Shown: positions 7,221 through 12,408 of the stretch, one piece after another
Numbering within the stretch: position 1 is the stretch's first letter
Layout: every line of letters starts with the position of its first letter
From: Bacillota bacterium
GTDB taxonomy: Bacteria; Bacillota_A; Clostridia; Acetivibrionales; DUMB01
Length of the DNA stretch: 12,408 nucleotides
Direction of reading: 5' to 3'
Assembly (NCBI GenBank): GCA_023621975.1
Contig: JAMOAC010000402.1
Coordinates: 1-12,408 of the forward strand
The notes under the pieces: model-generated
Seen by the model: only the letters and a program-made list of their open reading frames with translations
Database searches by the model: none
Told to the model about the DNA's origin: nothing
Made by a program: the position numbers and the translations under genes

Positions 7221-7248
7221 AAAATGCCATCTTTGCAGATGGCATTTT
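7221..7248 (+). terminator. Intrinsic terminator after the DUF2935 gene
   Basis: AAAATGCCATCT (7221–7232) and AGATGGCATTTT (7237–7248) form a perfect 12-bp stem with the loop TTGC. The terminal T-run is part of the stem, and an A-run opens it, so it could work in both directions. It isolates the DUF2935 gene from the hprK operon. Confidence 0.8.
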
Positions 7249-7267
7249 GCAGTTTATGCAATATTGT

Positions 7268-7311
7268 TTGCTTTTTTGGATGCTTGGTATATAATTAATT
7301 TGGTGTATAAT
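7268..7311 (+). promoter_or_regulatory. Tandem promoter region of the hprK operon
   Basis: Two TATAAT boxes lie 16 bases apart (7290–7295 and 7306–7311). Each has a weak -35 at 16 bases: TTGCTT (7268–7273) and TTGGTA (7284–7289). The region is a direct repeat: TTGGTATATAATTAAT (7284–7299) and TTGGTGTATAATTAAA (7300–7315) match at 14 of 16 positions. A duplicated -10 element probably gives two start sites. Confidence 0.6.
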
Positions 7312-7324
7312 TAAATATGGCTTG

Positions 7325-7340
7325 AACTACGTATGTAGTT
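7325..7340 (+). promoter_or_regulatory. Inverted repeat directly before the hprK ribosome binding site
   Basis: AACTAC and GTAGTT pair with a GTAT loop (7325–7340), two bases before GGAGG (7342–7346). In RNA this would be a 5' hairpin near the start of the transcript, either a stabiliser or a site affecting ribosome access. As DNA it could be an operator. Confidence 0.4.
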
Positions 7341-7353
7341 TGGAGGAATTTTA

Positions 7354-8283
7354 ATGTTCAGTGTTACTTTAAAGGAAATAGTTGAAGAATTTCAGCTGGA
7401 AGTCGTTACTGAGGGCGATAATTTGGAGGACAGGCTGGTTACGACTCCTGACGTCAACAGGCCCGGCTTGCAGCTGGCGGGTTATCTTGATTATTTCGGG
7501 GCAGACAGGATCCAGATTATAGGCAAGGTTGAAACATCTTACCTGGAGTCGCTTTCGCCAAAAGAAAGGTATGAGAGGCTGGATAAGTTTTTTAGCTACT
7601 CTTTTCCCTGTATCGTTGTAGCAAGGGGCCTGGAAGTTTTTCCTGAAATGATTGAAGTGTCAAAAAAATATAAAATCCCCATACTGAGAACGCAGGATAT
7701 AACATCGATCTTTTTAGGGGGATTGATCAGATATCTTAATGTACAGCTTGCTCCGAGGGTAACGAAACACGGTGTACTGGTGGAGGTGTACGGAGAAGGT
7801 ATACTGATACTTGGTGAGAGCGGTGTAGGAAAAAGCGAGACCGCACTTGAACTTGTCAAGAGAGGACACAGGCTTATAGCTGACGACCTGGTGGAAATAA
7901 GAAGAGTGTCCGACAAGACATTGCTTGCCACGGCACCGGACAGAATCAGGCATTTTATTGAAATCCGCGGAGTAGGAATACTTGATGTAAAGAACCTTTA
8001 TGGAATGGGTTCTGTTAAAGTTATGGAGACAATCAGCCTTATAATAAATCTTGAACTCTGGGATGAAAACAAGAATTATGACAGGCTTGGCCTTGAGGAT
8101 CAGTACACTGAAATATTGGGAATAAAAGTACCTTCGCTTACCATTCCTGTAAGGCCGGGGCGCAACCTCGCCATTATTGTTGAAGTTGCGGCAATGAACA
8201 CCAGGCAGAAAAGCATGGGTTATAATGCAGCAAAAGTGCTTGTCGACAGAATGATGCGGGAGTTGCAGGAGGCACAGGAATGA
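7354..8283 (+). CDS. hprK: HPr kinase/phosphorylase
   Basis: This bifunctional enzyme phosphorylates HPr (or Crh) at a regulatory serine with ATP or pyrophosphate and reverses the reaction with phosphate. In Firmicutes this controls CcpA-dependent carbon catabolite repression. The 309 residues have the usual N-terminal domain (1–130). The C-terminal catalytic domain carries the conserved His139, Walker A GESGVGKS (154–161), Asp177/Asp178 in ADDLVEI, and the HprK signature IEIRGVGILDVKNLYG (202–217). The C-terminal loop PVRPGRNLAIIVEVAAMN (265–282) is also present. The ATG has GGAGG seven bases upstream. It is the first gene of a five-gene operon, with the PHP gene 29 bases on. No PTS gene is visible, so the partner could be Crh or an orphan HPr elsewhere. 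The call is secure. Confidence 0.97.
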   Translation: MFSVTLKEIVEEFQLEVVTEGDNLEDRLVTTPDVNRPGLQLAGYLDYFGADRIQIIGKVETSYLESLSPKERYERLDKFFSYSFPCIVVARGLEVFPEMIEVSKKYKIPILRTQDITSIFLGGLIRYLNVQLAPRVTKHGVLVEVYGEGILILGESGVGKSETALELVKRGHRLIADDLVEIRRVSDKTLLATAPDRIRHFIEIRGVGILDVKNLYGMGSVKVMETISLIINLELWDENKNYDRLGLEDQYTEILGIKVPSLTIPVRPGRNLAIIVEVAAMNTRQKSMGYNAAKVLVDRMMRELQEAQE

Positions 8284-8312
8284 TGAAAATTTAATATACG
8301 GGAGGCAAACAA

Positions 8313-9038
8313 TTGAAATTAGTAGTAGATACACATACACATACCATTGCAAGCGGTCATGCATACAGCACCGTTGAGGAGATGGCAAAAGAAGCAGCCA
8401 ATAAAGGCATTGAGATGTTCGTGGTATCTGATCATGCTCCTGCCATGGAGGGAGCACCTCCGGTTTATTATTTCGGTAATTTGAAAGAAATACCTGATGA
8501 AATATACGGTGTAAGAGTGATTAAAGGTGTAGAGGCAAATATTATTGATTACTCGGGAAAGTTGGATTTACCGGAGAGAATTCTTAAAAGGCTGGATTTT
8601 GTTATTGCCAGTCTGCATGACATATGCATAGAGCCAGCAACAGTTGAGCAACACACAAATGCCCTGATAAAAGTTCTGGAAAATCCATATGTTGATGTAG
8701 TTGCACATCCGGGGAATCCCCTGTTCCAGGTGGACATTGAAAGGGTGGTAAAGGCTGCTGCAGAAAACAACAAGTTAATAGAAATAAATAACAATTCCTT
8801 TTATGTCAGAAAAGGATGTGAAAAAAACTGCGAGGAATTTGTACGAACTTGCTGCAGAATGGGGGTTCGGATGGTTTGCAGCAGTGATGCGCATATAAGT
8901 TATGGGATAGGAAAATTTGATAAGGTACTGGAATTGTTTAATAAAGCAAATGTTCCTGAGGAGCTGGTACTGAACACCTCCGTTGAGAGGTTTGAAGAGT
9001 ATATATTGCAGAAGAAAAAGCGGCTGAAGCTAGTATAA
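8313..9038 (+). CDS. YcdX-type PHP-domain phosphatase
   Basis: This is a cytoplasmic PHP-family metal-dependent phosphoesterase very like Escherichia coli YcdX (241 against 245 residues, nearly colinear). The trinuclear metal ligands known in YcdX all have counterparts: His8, His10, His16, His41, Glu74, His102, His132, Asp192 and His194. These sit in DTHTHTIASGHAYST (6–20), SDHAPAMEGAP (39–49), GVEANI (72–77), ASLHD, AHPGNP (131–136) and SSDAH (190–194). The physiological substrate is unknown. The start is TTG with GGGAGG seven bases upstream; no in-frame ATG lies near. It sits between hprK and murB, so a sugar-phosphate or wall-precursor substrate is possible, but this is only inference from context. 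Its stop codon lies inside a 22-bp tandem duplication. Confidence 0.9.
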   Translation: MKLVVDTHTHTIASGHAYSTVEEMAKEAANKGIEMFVVSDHAPAMEGAPPVYYFGNLKEIPDEIYGVRVIKGVEANIIDYSGKLDLPERILKRLDFVIASLHDICIEPATVEQHTNALIKVLENPYVDVVAHPGNPLFQVDIERVVKAAAENNKLIEINNNSFYVRKGCEKNCEEFVRTCCRMGVRMVCSSDAHISYGIGKFDKVLELFNKANVPEELVLNTSVERFEEYILQKKKRLKLV

Positions 9039-9064
9039 CTGACGGCTGAAGCCAATATAACTAC
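9021..9064 (+). repeat. 22-bp tandem duplication across the PHP gene stop
   Basis: CGGCTGAAGCTAGTATAACT (9021–9040) recurs as CGGCTGAAGCCAATATAACT (9043–9062), 18 of 20 identical with a 22-bp period. The first copy holds the last codons and the TAA (9036–9038) of the PHP gene. The rest of the 140-bp gap before murB has no clear promoter or terminator that I can support, so read-through from hprK is likely. Confidence 0.75.
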
Positions 9065-9178
9065 GGTTAGCATAAAGTTGTAAAGAAAATGTTGATTTTT
9101 GCATATATATCAAACAAAGCGAAAAATTAATCATGGCGACAAAAGTAAAAGCTTTTTGGATGAAGGAGTGTTTGGCTT

Positions 9179-10093
9179 TTGCAGAAGGAATTGGCAGCAG
9201 AGCTGATTAGCAATATAGTTGGCAGAGAAAATGTTTTCATTGATGAACCCATGTGGAAACATACCTCCTTTAAGGTTGGAGGTAATGCTGATTTAATGGT
9301 TTTGCCGCAAAATACCGACCAGCTGATTGATATTGTCAGGATATGCATGGAGAGGGAGTATCCGTTTTTGGTGATGGGCAACGGTACTAACCTTATTGTA
9401 AAGGATAAAGGTATAAGAGGGATAGTTATAAAAACGTATGAAGGGCTTCAGAATTACAAAGTATATGATGATTTTATCGAAGCCGAATCAGGTATTTTGC
9501 TTTCTAAACTTGCAAATATTGCATTGGAAAACAGCCTGACGGGACTTGAATTTGCTTCAGGCATACCGGGTACACTTGGTGGTGCTGTCACAATGAATGC
9601 CGGGGCTTATTACGGAGAGATGAAAGACGTTGTTGTGTGGACGAAATACCTGGATAGGCAGGGGCTGGTGAAAGAGTTGGAAGGTGAACAGCATCAGTTT
9701 GGATACAGAACCAGCTTTATACAGACAAATGGCGGAATAGTGCTCAAATCCCGGCTAAAACTGAAGAAGGGGAACAGCAGTGAGATAAAAGCGCTGATGG
9801 ATGACCTTGATAAGAGGAGAAAGGATAAGCAACCGTTGGATATGCCCAGTGCCGGCAGTGTTTTTAAAAGGCCGACGGGGTATTACGCAGGCCAGCTTAT
9901 AGAAAACTGCGGATTGAGAGGTTATACCATAGGCGGCGCCCAGATTTCAACCAAGCACTGTGGCTTTATTGTGAATAAGGGGAATGCAACGGCTGAAGAT
10001 GTGATTGCATTGATAAAATTAGTGCAGGAAAAGGTAAAATCAAAATTTGGAGTAGAACTTCAAACCGAGGTAAAGGTTGTTGGCGAAGATTAA
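9179..10093 (+). CDS. murB: UDP-N-acetylenolpyruvoylglucosamine reductase (MurB)
   Basis: MurB reduces UDP-GlcNAc-enolpyruvate to UDP-MurNAc with NADPH and FAD, the second committed step of peptidoglycan synthesis in the cytoplasm. The 304-residue protein shows the FAD-domain motifs [11 protein letters not shown] (28–38), MGNGTNLIV (66–74) and [24 protein letters not shown] (125–148). The substrate-domain motif YRTSF (176–180, Arg177) is present, as are the catalytic serine in SAGSVFKRP (Ser227) and the late glutamate in TEVKVV (Glu297). It is the type II form usual in Firmicutes. The only good start is TTG at 9179: AAGGAG lies ten bases upstream and a stop in this frame at 9161 rules out a longer form. 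It ends 14 bases before rapZ. Confidence 0.96.
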   Translation: MQKELAAELISNIVGRENVFIDEPMWKHTSFKVGGNADLMVLPQNTDQLIDIVRICMEREYPFLVMGNGTNLIVKDKGIRGIVIKTYEGLQNYKVYDDFIEAESGILLSKLANIALENSLTGLEFASGIPGTLGGAVTMNAGAYYGEMKDVVVWTKYLDRQGLVKELEGEQHQFGYRTSFIQTNGGIVLKSRLKLKKGNSSEIKALMDDLDKRRKDKQPLDMPSAGSVFKRPTGYYAGQLIENCGLRGYTIGGAQISTKHCGFIVNKGNATAEDVIALIKLVQEKVKSKFGVELQTEVKVVGED

Positions 10094-10107
10094 GAGGAGG
10101 AATATTT

Positions 10108-10986
10108 TTGGTAAGATTTATTGTGATTACCGGAATTTCAGGTGCAGGTAAGAGTTTGGTTGCTAAATATCTGGAGGACATGGGCTTTTTTTGTGTTGAC
10201 AACATGCCTCCTTCACTAATTCCCAAATTTGCAGAGGTGTGCTTCCAGAGCCGCGGGAAAATGGATAAAGTAGCCCTTGTAATAGATATAAGGGGAGGGG
10301 AACTTTTTAACGACCTGTTCCCGGCATTGGAAACATTAAAGGAAGACGGGTTTAATTATGAAATTCTGTTTTTGGAAGCTTCGGACAAGGTGCTCATTAA
10401 AAGGTACAAGGAAAGCAGGCGTGCCCATCCTCTGGCTCCTGAAGGAAGGCTTCTAAAGGGAATAAATGAAGAGCGTAAGATGCTTCAAAAAGTAAAGGAA
10501 AAGGCAAACCATATAATTGACACTTCAAACCTTACTCCCAGACAGTTAAGAGAGGAAATAGCGCGCATTATTGAGGATGGGAAGACATACAAAGGGATAA
10601 TAATAAACATTATATCCTTTGGATTCAAATACGGAATACCTATAGATTGTGACCTGGTTTTTGATGTAAGATTTATACCGAATCCGTATTATATAAATTC
10701 CATGAAAAAATTGACGGGCAGAAGCGAAACCGTTAAAAATTACGTTCTTAAATTTGAAGAAACATCTAAGTTTTTGGACAAGCTGACGGACATGTTGGAG
10801 TTCCTGATACCTAACTATGTAAAGGAAGGAAAGGCTTCACTTGTGATAGGAATAGGATGTACCGGCGGAAGACACAGGTCAGTGGCTATTGCCGATGCAC
10901 TTGGCCAAATCCTGACTGAAAAGAAGCACAGTGTGGTTGTTGAACACAGGGATATTGATAAAGATAGCAGGGGTGCTTGTAGATGA
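10108..10986 (+). CDS. rapZ: RapZ/YvcJ-family nucleotide-binding protein
   Basis: This 292-residue protein belongs to the RapZ (YvcJ, formerly YhbJ) family. In enterobacteria RapZ senses glucosamine-6-phosphate and guides small-RNA decay. In Bacillus YvcJ hydrolyses nucleotides and affects competence, and no GlmZ-type RNA is known. The N-terminal P-loop GISGAGKS (9–16) and a Walker B-like [10 protein letters not shown] (55–64) form the nucleotide domain. The C-terminal domain has [10 protein letters not shown] (169–178), [10 protein letters not shown] (186–195) and the strongly conserved [15 protein letters not shown] (248–262). The start is TTG with GAGGAGG seven bases upstream. Its TGA overlaps the ATG of yvcK (ATGA), which indicates translational coupling. 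This rapZ–yvcK(–whiA) order is conserved in Firmicutes. Confidence 0.95.
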   Translation: MVRFIVITGISGAGKSLVAKYLEDMGFFCVDNMPPSLIPKFAEVCFQSRGKMDKVALVIDIRGGELFNDLFPALETLKEDGFNYEILFLEASDKVLIKRYKESRRAHPLAPEGRLLKGINEERKMLQKVKEKANHIIDTSNLTPRQLREEIARIIEDGKTYKGIIINIISFGFKYGIPIDCDLVFDVRFIPNPYYINSMKKLTGRSETVKNYVLKFEETSKFLDKLTDMLEFLIPNYVKEGKASLVIGIGCTGGRHRSVAIADALGQILTEKKHSVVVEHRDIDKDSRGACR

Positions 10987-12314
10987 AAATTGTTGACTGG
11001 CTTAGGCCTGGCATGAAAATTAAGAGATGGCTGCTATTGTGCATGGCAGGGATTATATTTATTAGCCTTGGATTGGTATTTATTGTAAAAAAAGAATACA
11101 TAGAACCTGTTTATAAAATAATTTCCGCGCTGCTGATTATAGCAGGCTGTGTTTCAGTAATTATTTCCGGCAGAATTCTTGCAAAGACTCTATACCATGT
11201 CATATCCAAGGGAGGCTTCAGAATTTTGCTTGATGCTGACAAACTGAGCAGCCTGTTGTATGAAAAACGCATTCTGATAAACGGCCCGAAAATAGTTGCA
11301 ATAGGTGGGGGTACTGGACTGTCAACCATGCTCAGAGGCCTGAAAGAGTTTAGTTCAAACATCACGGCTGTTGTTACGGTGGCTGATGACGGCGGTGGGT
11401 CGGGAGTGCTGAGGCAGGATCTGGGAATACTGCCTCCGGGTGACATAAGGAACTGCGTGCTTGCACTTGCCGATACCGAGCCGATTATGCAGCAGCTCCT
11501 GCAGTACAGGTTCACTAACGGAATGCTGAAAGGGCAGAGCTTTGGAAACCTTTTTCTTGCGGCCATGGACGGGATTTCAACAAGTTTTGAGGAAGCGGTA
11601 AGGAAAATGTGTAATGTACTTGCAGTTACGGGAAGAGTACTTCCTGTTACCCTTGACAATGTCCAGCTGTGTGCCGAACTGGAAGACGGCAGTATCATTT
11701 GCGGCGAATCAAATATAGGAAAGCACAACATTATCCATCCCGGTAAAATTAAAAGGGTATTTCTTGAACCGCAACCTACAAAACCGCTTCAGGAAGTACT
11801 GGATGCCATCAGCGAAGCGGATATTGTTGTCTTAGGGCCTGGAAGCCTTTATACAAGCATTATACCCAATCTTTTGGTTGACGGGATATGTGATGCACTC
11901 AAGAATACCAGTGCTTTAAAGGTATATGTATGCAATGTTATGACCCAACCGGGCGAGACGGAAGGATATTCTGTATCTGACCATATTAGAGCCATTGAAA
12001 GACATTCCTTCAAAGGAATTATAGATTGCTGCATTGTGAATACTGCTGATATCCCAGATGATTTAAGGAAAAAATATAATGACGACGGAGCGGATATGGT
12101 AAGGCTTGACATGGAAATGTTGAACAAAGCCGGAGTGAAAGTAATTACAGGGGATTATATCAGCATAATTGATAACAACTATATCAGGCATAATCCCAGA
12201 AAGCTTGCCATGACAATTGTAGAACTTGTAGCTGAAGCTGTCCTTTCCAAGGATAAAAAGAGGACCATTGATTATTATTACATCAAAGACAGGCTAAAAA
12301 AGGTGAAAGTATAA
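10983..12314 (+). CDS. yvcK: YvcK/GlmR-family regulator, long membrane form
   Basis: YvcK (GlmR) binds UDP-N-acetylglucosamine and helps direct carbon into cell-wall precursors, notably through GlmS in Bacillus. It was formerly called gluconeogenesis factor and is related to CofD transferases, but no transfer reaction is shown for YvcK. The 443-residue form is longer than the Bacillus protein (about 317). It has two extra N-terminal hydrophobic segments (about 17–35 and 46–63) that should place the catalytic-like domain at the membrane. The conserved domain begins at [19 protein letters not shown] (103–121), followed by [18 protein letters not shown] (131–148), LPPGDIRNC (150–158), GNLFLAA (188–194), [16 protein letters not shown] (284–299) and [10 protein letters not shown] (317–326). 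The ATG overlaps the rapZ stop by 4 bp with only a weak AGGGG nearby, so translation probably depends on coupling. Confidence 0.94.
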   Translation: MKIVDWLRPGMKIKRWLLLCMAGIIFISLGLVFIVKKEYIEPVYKIISALLIIAGCVSVIISGRILAKTLYHVISKGGFRILLDADKLSSLLYEKRILINGPKIVAIGGGTGLSTMLRGLKEFSSNITAVVTVADDGGGSGVLRQDLGILPPGDIRNCVLALADTEPIMQQLLQYRFTNGMLKGQSFGNLFLAAMDGISTSFEEAVRKMCNVLAVTGRVLPVTLDNVQLCAELEDGSIICGESNIGKHNIIHPGKIKRVFLEPQPTKPLQEVLDAISEADIVVLGPGSLYTSIIPNLLVDGICDALKNTSALKVYVCNVMTQPGETEGYSVSDHIRAIERHSFKGIIDCCIVNTADIPDDLRKKYNDDGADMVRLDMEMLNKAGVKVITGDYISIIDNNYIRHNPRKLAMTIVELVAEAVLSKDKKRTIDYYYIKDRLKKVKV

Positions 12315-12321
12315 GTTTGCA

Positions 12322-12399
12322 CGGCATAAGACAAGAATACTGCATATGCGGCTTATCATATAATTAATGATGTAAATGGCAAAATTATGTCTTGTACCG
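12322..12399. other. Inverted arms around a putative promoter after yvcK
   Basis: CGGCATAAGACA (12322–12333) can pair with TGTCTTGTACCG (12388–12399), with one mismatch and one G·U. Between the arms lie the palindrome GCATATGC (12342–12349) and a TATAAT (12359–12364) without a clear -35. There is no T-run, so it is unlikely to be an intrinsic terminator. It may be a control region for the next gene, which usually is whiA but lies outside the window. Confidence 0.35.
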
Positions 12400-12408
12400 C
12401 TTGTTAAC

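Noticed and set aside
7714..8457. 247-residue minus-strand ORF over hprK and the PHP gene
   Set aside because: It is a shadow of two conserved genes, with no promoter or domain support.
11111..11731. 206-residue minus-strand ORF inside yvcK
   Set aside because: It is antisense to the conserved YvcK core and Ser/Pro-rich, a typical shadow frame.

Overview
The window looks like the chromosome of a low-GC, spore-forming anaerobic Firmicute of the class Clostridia, probably close to the Acetivibrio/Clostridium thermocellum group. The reasons are the strong GGAGG ribosome binding sites, frequent TTG/GTG starts, TTGACA/TATAAT promoters, a PdaA-type spore-cortex deacetylase, an NfnAB electron-bifurcating transhydrogenase, and the hprK–PHP–murB–rapZ–yvcK gene order. 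The genus is inferred, not proven. Nearly every large gene belongs to a well-known family; I found no phage, CRISPR array, defence island or intact transposon.

Layout. 1–676: a small single-CBS protein, then about 300 bp of non-coding DNA with a perfect short inverted repeat and a 13-bp tandem repeat. 677–2801: a membrane-anchored PdaA-like deacetylase with a 15-unit pentapeptide-repeat linker, facing metF and overlapping it by 41 bp at the 3' ends. 2802–3138: a divergent control region with one strong sigma-A promoter on each strand. 3139–5422: the nfnA–nfnB operon. 5423–5867: a large imperfect hairpin, then a promoter, two tRNA-Gly genes (GCC and UCC) and a clear intrinsic terminator. 5868–6235: about 370 bp without a gene, holding a degenerate repeat cluster with outward copies in inverted orientation (probable non-autonomous mobile-element remnant), ending in a dyad-covered promoter. 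6236–7248: a DUF2935 gene and its terminator. 7268–12314: a five-gene operon, hprK, a YcdX-type PHP phosphatase, murB, rapZ and yvcK, continuing to the right, where whiA is the usual next gene.

How the genes relate. The last operon combines sensing of glycolytic state (HprK) with control of cell-wall precursor supply (RapZ, YvcK) and a committed peptidoglycan step (MurB). RapZ and YvcK overlap by 4 bp, and three consecutive cistrons start at TTG. NfnAB links NADH, NADPH and ferredoxin pools, and metF supplies methyl-tetrahydrofolate using reducing equivalents. The tRNA–repeat–DUF2935 segment sits between the two conserved blocks and is the most likely accessory insertion.

The points most worth a second look are the inverted repeat cluster beside the tRNAs, the Cys-rich DUF2935 protein with its dyad operator, Rex-like half-sites around the nfn promoter, the pentapeptide minisatellite in the deacetylase, the metF tail that runs into the opposite gene, and two tandem duplications across stop codons. 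None of these amounts to a demonstrated new system.
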